Shown piece after piece: positions 41,881-50,173 of a stretch of DNA of 64,000 nucleotides; within the stretch, counting starts at the first letter, position 1; every line of letters starts with the position of its first letter. The position numbers and the translations under genes were made by a program. Location: the NCBI GenBank assembly GCA_028821775.1, contig JAPKFB010000002.1, positions 102,578-166,577 on the forward strand, written 5' to 3'. This DNA is from Roseibacillus sp. (GTDB lineage: Bacteria; Verrucomicrobiota; Verrucomicrobiia; Verrucomicrobiales; Akkermansiaceae). Below the pieces are notes generated by a model. The model did no database searches. It was not told the origin of the DNA and was given only the letters and a program-made list of their open reading frames with translations.

Positions 41881-42774
41881 TTAGCCAACTGGGGAAGCGA
41901 GAAAACTTCCCATCTGGGCAAAAAGCTCGGTCTGCTTGGCAGAGTGCTCGAGGAGATCGGGGGCGAGGGTGACGCGGCCGGGTTCGAACATCGTGATGGT
42001 ACTGGAGCCGCCAAAGGCGAAGAAGCCCCGTTCGTCTCCGCGGGTCACGGGCTGACCGGGGGCGAAGGTTTGATTGATCGAGCCGACATTGGTGGCGCCT
42101 ATTTCGAGTGTGAGAATAGTGCCCAAGCTTCTTGTTTCGAGGGTGGTGAGCACGCGCTTATTTTCCCAGAGGTAGCGGAGGTTCCGGCGCAGGGCGAGGG
42201 GGGAGACCGAAAAGAGGGGGCCGTTGAGAAGGCGCGATTCCCCTGGGGTCCCGGCGGCGGGAAAGTGGTAGCGGTGGTAGTCGACGGGGCAGAGGCGGGA
42301 GAGAACGAGGGTGCCCTGGGCAAAGCGCTGGGCGAGATCTGCCGAGCCCAGGAGGGTGGGAAGGTCAAAATGCTGCCCTTTTACGAAAACGGAGTTGATT
42401 TGAGAGACGTCCGGGAATCCGAGGTGCCTCCCGTCACAGGGAAAGATGAGATGATCGGGGTCAGGGTCGAAGGGGCGGGCCTCGGGTTTGAGTTTGCGGA
42501 TGAAAAACTCATTGAAGCTCGCAAACGACTCCGGGGGATCTGCGAAATCGTCCGGATCGAGGCCATACTCCTCAATAAAAGGGGCCACCCGCACTTTGCT
42601 GGCGGGGTTGGCCATGCGGCGACCGTACCATCTGGAGAAGAAATGTCGTTTGATGAGGTGTCGCAGAATCGCGCCACAGGGGTTTTCGTAGGCAAGACGC
42701 AGCCAGCGCTCACCGTAGATCTGCTCGGTTTCGAGCGATCCGGTCATGCGGTTAAAATAGCGGACAGGCTCCAC
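41881..42774 (-). CDS. psd: phosphatidylserine decarboxylase
   Basis: Converts phosphatidylserine to phosphatidylethanolamine at the inner membrane; a pyruvoyl enzyme that cleaves itself. Predicted 297 residues. The self-cleavage site reads FAFGGSSTITMF (Ser about 257), the counterpart of LGST. Other family blocks are PESFASFNEFFIRKLKPEAR, LVLSRLCPVDYHRYHFP, and NVGSINQTFAPGQPV. The GTG at 42774 makes the typical EPVRYFNRMTG start; a TTG at 42810 is possible. Transcribed away from the lipoprotein/resB/ccsA cluster. Confidence 0.92.
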   Translation of the reverse strand: MEPVRYFNRMTGSLETEQIYGERWLRLAYENPCGAILRHLIKRHFFSRWYGRRMANPASKVRVAPFIEEYGLDPDDFADPPESFASFNEFFIRKLKPEARPFDPDPDHLIFPCDGRHLGFPDVSQINSVFVKGQHFDLPTLLGSADLAQRFAQGTLVLSRLCPVDYHRYHFPAAGTPGESRLLNGPLFSVSPLALRRNLRYLWENKRVLTTLETRSLGTILTLEIGATNVGSINQTFAPGQPVTRGDERGFFAFGGSSTITMFEPGRVTLAPDLLEHSAKQTELFAQMGSFLASPVG

Positions 42775-42827
42775 GGACCGACTTTGCCCCTTGCCTAGGG
42801 GGCAGCGCAAGATTACGGATCTCCCAG

Positions 42828-43418
42828 ATGCGGCAAATCCCCCTCATGGTTCTCCTCCTCGCGTCTTTTCTGATGCCGGGATGCAAAAATATTCCGGCAG
42901 AAGTTGAGATCGATGAGACCCGGGAATTGAACTCGATGGACGAGCGGTCCCGATTGCACGCCTCGGGATGGCAGCGCTTTCGTCCCGGCGAGCGCCATTA
43001 CGTCTATGAAGTGCCTGAAGGATGGCTCCGGCGGAAAAGCACCCAGATGCGCCAGGTGAACTTTGGATTTGGTCCCGAGGGACGAGGGGAAGTCTACGTG
43101 AGTGAGACTCGCGGAGATCTCACCCAGAACGTCAACCGGTGGCGTGGGCAGTTTGGGCTGGAGCCGATCTCGGTGGGGGAGATGAGTTCCCTTCCACGAG
43201 TCATGGCCCTCGGGGCGGAGTTGGCCCTGGTGGAGGCGAAGGGGACTTTTGGCCCCGGGATGGGAAAGGACTCGCGGCCGGATTACGGATTGCTGGGCGT
43301 GATTGGAGGAACCCGCGATGGGGTCATCACGATCAAGATGGTGGGACCGGCGGCGCTGGTGGAACAGGAGCGCGAGCACTTCCTGCAGTTTTGTCGGGGT
43401 TTGGCGCTGGGTGAATAA
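42828..43418 (+). CDS. lipoprotein of unknown function upstream of resB
   Basis: Predicted 196 residues with a lipoprotein signal peptide (lipobox MPGC, Cys19). The mature part has mixed strand/helix character with several Arg-rich stretches (GWQRFRPGERHYVYEVPEGW, RRKSTQMRQVNFGFGPEGR). No family recognised. It lies 17 bp before resB on the same strand, so it may share its transcript, and could be a periplasmic helper of cytochrome c assembly. That is only position. The start ATG at 42828 is clear. Confidence 0.75.
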   Translation: MRQIPLMVLLLASFLMPGCKNIPAEVEIDETRELNSMDERSRLHASGWQRFRPGERHYVYEVPEGWLRRKSTQMRQVNFGFGPEGRGEVYVSETRGDLTQNVNRWRGQFGLEPISVGEMSSLPRVMALGAELALVEAKGTFGPGMGKDSRPDYGLLGVIGGTRDGVITIKMVGPAALVEQEREHFLQFCRGLALGE

Positions 43419-43435
43419 CAGAATGTATTTTTAAG

Positions 43436-44668
43436 ATGGCGGACGAAACTGAAAGCAAGCGCACGACTAGGAAGAAGAGTCTTGGGACCCGGATCGTCAA
43501 TATCCTGGCGGGGTTTCATATTGCCTGCGTCTGTCTGCTTCTTCTTGGAATCCTGACCTGGCTCGGGACCTTGGAGCAGGCCGAGCACACCTTGCTCGCG
43601 ACGACCAAGAAGTACTTCAGCTACGAGAATTTCTTCCTCTTTCCCGAATTCAACGAAAAGACGATTCCCATTCCCATTCCGAGCGGGTTCTGGGTTGGTC
43701 TGGTGTTCTTCTTCAACCTTCTCCTCGCAACGATCCTGAAGGTTCGGCGAGGAGTGAAACAGATTGGGGTTCTCATTTCCCATTGTGGGATGCTCCTGCT
43801 TCTCGTGGGTGCCTTCGTCACGCAGGTGAAATCAGAACGTGGAAACATGGCGATCGATGAGGGTGAGGTCAGCGATGTCGCTCAGCACTACACCGACCAC
43901 GTGATCGAGGTCTCGGAAACAGACGAGGGCAAGGCCAGCAAAGTGCACATCATTGCGACCAAGTATCTCAAGGACCTCAAGCCGGAGATGGTGCGCCTGT
44001 TTCGCATGAAGTCGTTGCCCTTCGATGTCGAGGTCAACGATTACCACCAAAATGCGATGCCCTTGCCCGTCGAGACCCTCGATCAGGCGCAGTTGAGCGG
44101 AGTGGAGTTGCTCGATGGCTTTGTGCTCGATGGGCGCGAGCCCGATCAGAAGGAAGCGGAACGTGACTTGGCGGGTTGCCACGTGAGCATTCTCGACAAG
44201 GACGGCAAGAAGTTGGATCGCGTCCTGCTCAGCAGTGCCTGTGTCCATCCCGCCAGCTTTGAAGTTGGGGAACGGGTCTATACGATCACGATCCGCAAGG
44301 CGCTCTGGAAGATGCCCTTCGAGGTGCAGTTGGATAAGTTTACCCACGAGTTTCACCCCGGCACGCGGCGCCCGCGGGTTTTTCGAAGTGATATCACGCG
44401 GCTCGAGGAGGACGGCGAAACGGAGAAGGTGATCCGGATGAATCATCCCATGCGCCACAATGGCTACACCTTTTTCCAAGCCAGCTGGGGGCCTCAGGAT
44501 GATCCCACCGCGACCAAGTTTTATTCAGTCTTTGAAGTAGTCAAGAATCCGGCGGACCACTGGCCCCTTGTTTCCTTGATCATCACAGGAATCGGCCTGC
44601 TCGTGCACTTTGTGATGAAGCTGGTATCGTTTATCACCAAACAGATGGAGAAAAATGTCAGAGCTTAG
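43436..44668 (+). CDS. resB: ResB/CcsB-like cytochrome c biogenesis protein
   Basis: Component of the System II (CcsBA) machinery, which passes haem across the membrane to apocytochrome c. Predicted 410 residues with helices at about 17-38, 83-101, 112-129 and 372-396, and a large periplasmic domain between the third and fourth. The end of that domain carries the family-like block MNHPMRHNGYTFFQASWGPQ. Overlaps ccsA by 14 bp, so the two are coupled. The gene context (CcsA right after, oxidase elsewhere) supports the call; the sequence family itself is diverse. Confidence 0.85.
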   Translation: MADETESKRTTRKKSLGTRIVNILAGFHIACVCLLLLGILTWLGTLEQAEHTLLATTKKYFSYENFFLFPEFNEKTIPIPIPSGFWVGLVFFFNLLLATILKVRRGVKQIGVLISHCGMLLLLVGAFVTQVKSERGNMAIDEGEVSDVAQHYTDHVIEVSETDEGKASKVHIIATKYLKDLKPEMVRLFRMKSLPFDVEVNDYHQNAMPLPVETLDQAQLSGVELLDGFVLDGREPDQKEAERDLAGCHVSILDKDGKKLDRVLLSSACVHPASFEVGERVYTITIRKALWKMPFEVQLDKFTHEFHPGTRRPRVFRSDITRLEEDGETEKVIRMNHPMRHNGYTFFQASWGPQDDPTATKFYSVFEVVKNPADHWPLVSLIITGIGLLVHFVMKLVSFITKQMEKNVRA

Positions 44669-46712
44669 CGGATTGCAACCCAATCCAATTGGACGTTGGA
44701 TTGCCTTTGGATTGATTCTGACCCTCTTGGGTGGGGTCTTCAGTCTTGCGGTCAAGACGATGCTTCCGGACAAGGAGTATCCCGAGATCAGTGAGTATGA
44801 GCCTTGGTCGGAGGAGGTCATCGAGACTGCGCGGGGACTTCCGATCCACGAGGGTGGGCGCGTGAAGCCCTTCGAGACCTACGCGGGATTCACCCTTCTG
44901 GGCATGCGTGGCGATCGCGGACTCCGGATCCTCGGGGAGGACGGGGAAATGATCAAGATTGGCCCGGTCGAATGGATGCTGGATGCCTTGTTCCGTCCGG
45001 AATTGGGCAAGCAGTTGCCGAGCTTCCGAGTGGATAATTCCGACGTGTTCGAAACGATCGGGATGGTAGGAAAGGAAAAACGGGATCGTTACAGCTACGC
45101 TGAGCTGGAGCCTCATCTCGAGCAACTCATCACCGTTTCGACCGAATTTCAGGAGTTGAAGGACCAAGGGACCGAGCTCAGTACCGTGCAGAAACAAACG
45201 GTCGAGCTGGCCTACAACATCCGGGTCTATGAGCAAATCCTGAGCTACTTTGATTTCGCGCGCTATGGAGTCGAGTTCCAGGGCTTCAGCGAAAGCGGCC
45301 AGGATGATCAAAAGCCGATGAGTGTCACCCTCTCGATGGCCCCCGTCCTTCAGCAGGCGATGAGCGATGTGCCCTCCCCGGATCAATTGCCCGCGCGCCT
45401 GAGCCATATTCTGCAACAGGTTCACTCCCTCGCCAACCGCTCGGCGCGGAGTCTCGTGATCTTTCCGCCGGGGGATGCAGAGAATGAGCAATGGAGAGCG
45501 GCCGGCAACCTGATTTTCGAAGTCATGGTCACCGGGGAGCATGAGAATCCCGCCCAGGCGATTGCGGATATCCAGGCCCTGGAATACCTGATGGCGACCA
45601 CCATCAGTGAGGACAAGGGCGCCTTCCCGGTGGCGCTCAAGAAGCTCCAGGGCAATGTCGAGGAGAGGGCGCGGGCGCGCGGTGAATACCGGGCCGTGCC
45701 CTGGGAGTTGAGCTATAACGAGGCCAATTGGTTCTTCCGTGCCACCTTCCTGGCCTTTGTTCCGGCCTGCCTCTTTCTCGTCCTGAGCTGGCTCTCGCCC
45801 AAGAGCACCTTTGCGAGGGTGATGACCTGGCTGGTCTGGACGTTCTCGGTTGCGGGCTTGGCGGCGATCGTGGTGGGGACCGCTCAACGGGTGATCATCA
45901 CCCAACGTCCCCCGGTGACGGGACTCTACGACACCATTCCCTTCATCACCGCGGCCTTGATCATCGTGGCCATGATCGCGGAGCTGCTCACCCGGCGGCG
46001 GATCGCAATTGCGATCGCTCCCATTGTGGGCTTCACCGGGCTGGTGATTGCGCGACTTTTTGAATATGGCGATGCCAGCGATCCCAACGATCCGCTGCTC
46101 GCCGTCCTGCGCTCGAACTTCTGGCTCACCACGCACGTTCTCACCATTACCTTCGGCTACGCGGCAGGATTTTTGACCGCGGCCTTTGGGCTGGTTTACC
46201 TCTTCATGCGGATTCTGAAGCTGGACGGCGGGGACAAGTCCGTCCGTCGCTTCATCACGCGGATGACCTACGGTTGTGTCTGCTTTACCCTCTTCCTCTC
46301 CCTGGTCGGAACGGTCCTGGGTGGAATTTGGGCCAACTACTCCTGGGGACGCTTCTGGGGCTGGGATCCCAAGGAAAACGGGGCCTTGCTGATTGTGATC
46401 TGGATGCTCTTCATCCTGCACGCCCGCATGGGGGGCATCATCCGGGAGTGGGGAACCAACCTCTGCGCGATTTTTGGCGCGGTGGTCGTGACCTTCTCCT
46501 GGTGGCATGTGAACTTGCTTGGAGTCGGTTTGCACGCCTACGGATTTTCCGAGTCCCGCAAGTTGGCGGTCTTCATCTTCTACGGAATGATCGGGGTCGT
46601 GATCCTGGTCGGTTTTGGATTTGCGGTCTATGACCGGTTCAACAAGCAGGCGAAGCCGCAGCGCGCGGGCCCTGAACCGCCAGCGATTCCACCGGAGACG
46701 GTGGAAGCCTGA
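44655..46712 (+). CDS. ccsA: CcsA/ResC-like cytochrome c haem-lyase subunit with long N-terminal domain
   Basis: Partner of ResB. Predicted 685 residues: an N-terminal helix (about 13-35), a soluble region of some 320 residues (about 36-355), and then about eight helices (356-660). The tryptophan-rich haem-handling WWD motif is WGRFWGWDPKENGALL (about 562-577). Conserved His lie in LTTHVLTITFGYAAG, and SWWHVNLLGVGLHAYGF is typical of CcsA. Usual CcsA is about 300-350 residues, so the soluble N-terminal region is extra, presumably periplasmic. Starts inside resB. Confidence 0.9.
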   Translation: MSELSGLQPNPIGRWIAFGLILTLLGGVFSLAVKTMLPDKEYPEISEYEPWSEEVIETARGLPIHEGGRVKPFETYAGFTLLGMRGDRGLRILGEDGEMIKIGPVEWMLDALFRPELGKQLPSFRVDNSDVFETIGMVGKEKRDRYSYAELEPHLEQLITVSTEFQELKDQGTELSTVQKQTVELAYNIRVYEQILSYFDFARYGVEFQGFSESGQDDQKPMSVTLSMAPVLQQAMSDVPSPDQLPARLSHILQQVHSLANRSARSLVIFPPGDAENEQWRAAGNLIFEVMVTGEHENPAQAIADIQALEYLMATTISEDKGAFPVALKKLQGNVEERARARGEYRAVPWELSYNEANWFFRATFLAFVPACLFLVLSWLSPKSTFARVMTWLVWTFSVAGLAAIVVGTAQRVIITQRPPVTGLYDTIPFITAALIIVAMIAELLTRRRIAIAIAPIVGFTGLVIARLFEYGDASDPNDPLLAVLRSNFWLTTHVLTITFGYAAGFLTAAFGLVYLFMRILKLDGGDKSVRRFITRMTYGCVCFTLFLSLVGTVLGGIWANYSWGRFWGWDPKENGALLIVIWMLFILHARMGGIIREWGTNLCAIFGAVVVTFSWWHVNLLGVGLHAYGFSESRKLAVFIFYGMIGVVILVGFGFAVYDRFNKQAKPQRAGPEPPAIPPETVEA

Positions 46713-46747
46713 CCGGAGGGAGAACCCGTCCTGGTGCATCGGCCGGG

Positions 46748-46930
46748 AAGTTAGGGGGCATTCGGCGCGAGGATCTCACTCCGAGTTCAAGGAGTGAGGA
46801 AGGGAGTTCGAGACCAGCGCCGGACGAACAACGCAGAAATCGGGGAACAGGTTCGCGCATGGTGGTTCAATCGGTCGAAGACCGCTGACTGATTCCCCCT
46901 AAGACCACTTTTCCGAATGCACCCTAACTT
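46748..46930. mobile_element. 183-bp element with 18-bp terminal inverted repeats
   Basis: AAGTTAGGGGGCATTCGG (46748-46765) is mirrored by CCGAATGCACCCTAACTT (46913-46930), 17 of 18 positions. Nothing inside codes for a protein. A MITE-like or REP-type element; it fills nearly all of the gap between ccsA and the HIT gene. Single copy in this window, although CATTCGGCGC also occurs near 22727. Confidence 0.6.
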
Positions 46931-46943
46931 GTGGGTCGGGGTC

Positions 46944-47291
46944 CTATCCTGGCGGCCAGCCGAGTTGGCGTCCGGCGAGGATGTGGAGGTGCAGGTGAGG
47001 CACCGCTTCTCCTCCGTGGGATCCGTTATTGATCACGACCCGGAAGCCCGCATCCGCAAAACCTTCCTGTTCCGCAATGTGGCGGACCCTGGTCATGAGA
47101 TGGCCGAGGAGGTCCTGATCTGCGGGCTCCGCTTCCCCGATCCGGACCACGAGTTTCTTGGGCACAAGCAGGAGATGAACGGGGGCTTGCGCCCTGATGT
47201 CGCGGAAGCAGAGGCATTGCTCGTCTTCGTAAACAATCTCGCCGGGGATCTCGCGGTCGGCGATTTTCTGGAAAATGGTTTTCTCGGGCAT
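46944..47291 (-). CDS. HIT-family hydrolase
   Basis: Histidine-triad nucleotide-binding protein of 115 residues, acting on nucleoside phosphoramidates or related compounds in the cytoplasm (HinT-like). The triad is PHLHLHIL near 97-104; the N-terminal TIFQKIADREIPGEIVYEDE is the typical HinT beginning. The ATG at 47291 is clear. Stands alone between two repeats, opposite in direction to ccsA. Confidence 0.92.
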   Translation of the reverse strand: MPEKTIFQKIADREIPGEIVYEDEQCLCFRDIRAQAPVHLLLVPKKLVVRIGEAEPADQDLLGHLMTRVRHIAEQEGFADAGFRVVINNGSHGGEAVPHLHLHILAGRQLGWPPG

Positions 47292-47377
47292 GAGTGGATC
47301 GAGGGTTCAATTTGGGATGAGTGATGCTTTCAGAGGATGGTGTTGGTGGGCGATCGAATTCTATCGTCCCTAGAAGC

Positions 47378-47590
47378 GACTAGCAGGAATGGCGCTAGAT
47401 TAAGGCTCTTCGGTTCCGACCCCGGGAGGGATCAAGTCCCAGGCATCTCGAAAACTCCCGGAATCAGGTTGAGGGAAAATCAGAGGTTGCTGCGACCCCT
47501 CCGAGGGCGGGGAGTTGGGAAGTCGCCTCGATCCGGGGGGTCGCGATGCTCAACCCCGGGCCACGGGCTACGACCCCTGGGGGGCGGGAC
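47378..47590 (+). repeat. dispersed repeat family B, copy 4 (longest)
   Basis: About 213 bp of repeat family B, carrying both the GCAGGAATGGCGC/TAAGGCTCTTC head of copy 3 and the CTCAACCCCGGGCCACGG/CGACCCCTG part of copy 2. It lies at the 3' end of the gene at 47590-48156 and may contribute its end. Together with the HIT gap it makes up the 298-bp space. Confidence 0.65.
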
Positions 47591-48156
47591 TAGAGATCGA
47601 TCGTGAGGTGAATCCTTCGATGCTCCGGGATGGGCTGCTGCGCGAAGTTCTGCAGGAAGGCGAGGATCTCCTGGTGGAGGCGTTCGCAGGAACGGGTCCA
47701 GCGGTGGGCGCCGCGCAGAATTTGAGCGCTCTCGCGGAGCTCCGAAAAATGGAATTCCTCGGCCCCGCGGGCGCGGAGATCTTCAATTTCTTCCTGCAGG
47801 GTCTGGAAGAAGACCAACTCGAATCCGTTGCCGGCATCGCGGGCGGCCCGGGCGATCGAAACGGTGAGCGGTGGGGCGAGGGGGAGGAGATTATCCGCGA
47901 TGGCATCGCAGCCGATGCGACGCAGCATACGCTTCATGCGTTCGAAGAGGTCTTCGATCGGAAGCAAGCGCCATGGGCACTTGTGCTCCAGGTAGTGCAG
48001 GACCCCATCGCGGATGTCGTCGATGAACGGAAAGTCTGCGCGGTCGCAGCACTTTGCCGCGCGTTGGAGCGCGATGTCGATCCAAGCAGTGTCATAGCCG
48101 GCGACCTGATGGCGACCGACTTTGAGGACTGGGAGTTTTCCGACGAGACAGATCAT
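47590..48156 (-). CDS. hypothetical protein paired with nrdR
   Basis: Predicted 188-residue, mainly helical soluble protein (DDIRDGVLHYLEHKCPWRLL, LFERMKRMLRRIGCDAIADN). The second half reads PPLTVSIARAARDAGNGFEL, FFQTLQEEIEDLRARG, ILAFLQNF. No known family. It starts (ATG 48156) 13 bp after nrdR, so the two are one transcript. Possible roles are in dNTP or ribonucleotide reductase control, by association only. The stop lies at the edge of repeat B copy 4. Upstream codons to 48213 overlap nrdR and were not used. Confidence 0.7.
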   Translation of the reverse strand: MICLVGKLPVLKVGRHQVAGYDTAWIDIALQRAAKCCDRADFPFIDDIRDGVLHYLEHKCPWRLLPIEDLFERMKRMLRRIGCDAIADNLLPLAPPLTVSIARAARDAGNGFELVFFQTLQEEIEDLRARGAEEFHFSELRESAQILRGAHRWTRSCERLHQEILAFLQNFAQQPIPEHRRIHLTIDL

Positions 48157-48169
48157 GATGGGTCTTGGA

Positions 48170-48661
48170 CTATTCTTTGAAGAGACGGCGCTGCATGGGA
48201 TCGCGCAGAGCATTGAGCTCGAGAGACTGAATTTCGCTGATGAACTCCCCGACGTTGTCGAATTGACGGTAGACCGAGACGTAGCGCACGTAGGCGACGG
48301 GATCGATTTCGTGGAGCTTGTCCATCACCTTGGCGCCAATGCTGTTGGAGGGGACTTCGGAAAGGTGGTCCTTGTGGAGCGCGGACAGGATTTCCTCCAC
48401 CGCCCGGTCGAGGCGTTCCATGGAGACAGGCCGCTTTTCGCAGGCCTTGACCAGTCCGCGAAAGAGCTTCTCGCGGTTGATGGCCTCGCGGCTCCCGTCC
48501 TTTTTCACCACTCGGAGCTCGGTGCGCTCGATCTGCTCGTAGGTGGTGTAGCGGTAGCTGCAATCGAGGCATTCCCGACGGCGACGGATCGACGTCCCGT
48601 CTTTCGACATTCGGGAATCTACGACCTTGTCTTTGTGAGAACCGCACTGGATACACCTCAT
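48170..48661 (-). CDS. nrdR: transcriptional repressor of ribonucleotide reductase genes
   Basis: NrdR, 163 residues: N-terminal zinc ribbon (Cys3, Cys6 in MRCIQCGS, and CLDCSYRYTTYE) with RRRREC, then the ATP-cone domain (VVKKDGSREAINREKLFRGL, KACEKRPVSMERLDRAVEEI). The C-terminal block ALHKDHLSEVPSNSIGAKVM and YVRYVSVYRQFDNVGEF is standard. It binds paired NrdR boxes in front of nrd genes and responds to ATP/dATP. The first gene of a two-gene unit with the unknown 188-residue protein. Confidence 0.96.
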   Translation of the reverse strand: MRCIQCGSHKDKVVDSRMSKDGTSIRRRRECLDCSYRYTTYEQIERTELRVVKKDGSREAINREKLFRGLVKACEKRPVSMERLDRAVEEILSALHKDHLSEVPSNSIGAKVMDKLHEIDPVAYVRYVSVYRQFDNVGEFISEIQSLELNALRDPMQRRLFKE

Positions 48662-48996
48662 TGTCTGACCGATGAAAGCTGGATGCTACCCAAGATGTGG
48701 TAGGGGCAAAGCAAAAATGATACTCTATTTCGTGATGGACCGTAATTTCTACCGAACTACGGCGGAGTTTTAAAATTGGGGATAAATCCCATCCTTCCTA
48801 GCATTCGAGGCGTAAAAGAAGGTCCAGATTTGTGCACAGTGCTCCGGGAAGGCAGGAAAACGGCGAGCGGGTATAGTTTAGGAAGCTAATATAATTGGAG
48901 CGCAGGACCAGATTCCTCTGATTGGGGGATCGCGAGGGGACCTTGAAGGGAAGAAGTGGGGTCCGTGGCGGCGTCGAATGGGAACGTCCTCCGCTC
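48662..48996. other. AT-rich non-coding stretch upstream of nrdR
   Basis: About 335 bp with AT-rich patches (GATACTCTATTTCGTGATGG, TTTTAAAATTGGGGATAAAT, GCTAATATAATTGG) in a GC-rich background. Probably holds the nrdR promoter. No ORF of quality, no tRNA, and no clear NrdR box seen. Confidence 0.4.
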
Positions 48997-49290
48997 CTAT
49001 TTCAGGTGCTCGTTGTACCTGTCGAGGGCCAGCGTCTGGGCCTTCTGGCGCTTCTCGCGGTAGATGCCCGTTGTGCTTGATGCCCTTGACGGTGACGAGC
49101 TTCTTCACGTCCCCGTCCGCGGTAGTCGATGGTGACCACGAGGTAGCCGGCCTTCGCGCATGATGTCCGCTTTGCGGAAGCTGAGGTCGACGGGGAAGGA
49201 GGCGGGAGAGTGCTTGTCTTCGGCCAAGAGGGATGTGACGCGTCCGCCGGTGGGAGGAGCGCCCTCCGATCGGTCCCTGCATGGCAGAGA
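48997..49290 (-). pseudogene. frameshifted gene remnant
   Basis: On the minus strand, four protein-like pieces in successive frames read GGRVTSLLAEDKHSPASFPV, DLSFRKADIMREG / GYLVVTIDYRG / DGDVKKLVTVKGIKHN / GIYREKRQKAQTLALDRYNE, HLK, and end in TAG at 48997-48999. Each junction needs a single-base or small indel. Together they look like the C-terminal half of one protein with a TIDYR-DG turn. Family not recognised. Three breaks make sequencing error less likely than decay, but it cannot be excluded. Confidence 0.6.
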
Positions 49291-49351
49291 GTGCGACTTG
49301 GGAGACAGAGCTTGTCGCGGTGCTCCGTAGAGGCTAGACGCAACTCAGATC

Positions 49352-50035
49352 ATGAAAAAGACCATCGCATTCGCAATTGCTGTTGCCCTGAGCCCCTTGG
49401 CTTTCGGCGAAGAAAACTCCCTCACCGACGCAGAGCAGAAAGACGGCTGGAAGCTCCTCTTTGACGGCAAGTCCGCCAAGGGGTGGAGTTCCTGGAAAAC
49501 CAAGAAGCCTCTCAAGTTGGGCAAGTGGGCGATCAAGGAGGGGTCCTTGACCCTGAGCAAGGGTGGTGGCGACATCTACACCACCAAGGCCTATGAGAAT
49601 TTTGAACTCAGCTTGGAGTGGAAGACGAAGGGAAATAGCGGGATCCTCATTCGCGTGAATCCGGCGGTCGCAGGTCCGATCTACAAGGTGGCCCCCGAGA
49701 TGCAGATCGAGCGCTCGACCGGGAAGGGAAGCACCGATGCCGGGGGGCTCTACGCGCTCTATGATATCGAGTGCGAAGGAGATAAGAAGATCAACCCCAA
49801 CGGATGGAACACCGTCAAGATTCGCCTCGTGAATGGTAAGGGGACGCACTGGTTCAATGGGGTCAAGATCAACGAATACGAGATCGGGAGCGCCGACTGG
49901 AAGAAGAAGGTGGCCGCGAGCAAGTTTGCGAAGTGGGAAGGCTTTGCCGAGACCAAGAAGGGACACCTCGGACTTCAGGATCACGGCGCGGAAGTAGCCT
50001 TCCGCAATGTGAAGATCAGAGTGATCAAGAAGTGA
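49352..50035 (+). CDS. secreted DUF1080 (3-keto-disaccharide hydrolase-like) protein
   Basis: Predicted 227 residues with a signal peptide (MKKTIAFAIAVALSPLAFG). The DUF1080 concanavalin-like fold follows: GWKLLFDGKSAKGWSSWKTK, WAIKEGSLTLSKGGGDIYTT, FELSLEWKTKGNSGILIRVN, and HLGLQDHGAEVAFRNVKIRV, with Gln-Asp-His near the end. DUF1080 proteins act on 3-keto-glycosides or bind sugars at the cell surface and are abundant in Planctomycetota and Verrucomicrobiota. Followed by a good terminator. A related gene is at 51321. Confidence 0.9.
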   Translation: MKKTIAFAIAVALSPLAFGEENSLTDAEQKDGWKLLFDGKSAKGWSSWKTKKPLKLGKWAIKEGSLTLSKGGGDIYTTKAYENFELSLEWKTKGNSGILIRVNPAVAGPIYKVAPEMQIERSTGKGSTDAGGLYALYDIECEGDKKINPNGWNTVKIRLVNGKGTHWFNGVKINEYEIGSADWKKKVAASKFAKWEGFAETKKGHLGLQDHGAEVAFRNVKIRVIKK

Positions 50036-50112
50036 CCACGGGACGCTGAGCAAGCGCCCGACCTGAATTTTCAAGCGCGGCCTGTCGAAAGATGAGCCGC
50101 GTTTCTATTCCT

Positions 50113-50139
50113 GTGAGGTCGCGGCGAGACCTCACTTTT
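50113..50139 (+). terminator. Rho-independent terminator after the first DUF1080 gene
   Basis: GTGAGGTC (50113-50120), loop of seven, GACCTCAC (50128-50135), then TTTT. A perfect 8-bp stem. It lies between the DUF1080 gene and the convergent prenyl synthase gene; the T-run is on the plus side only. Confidence 0.75.
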
Positions 50140-50173
50140 GCTTGGACTGCCTGAGTGCGAATGCAGTCGTCTC

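Noticed and set aside
44658..46739. 693-codon open frame on the minus strand
   Set aside because: Antisense of ccsA, which has the WWD motif.
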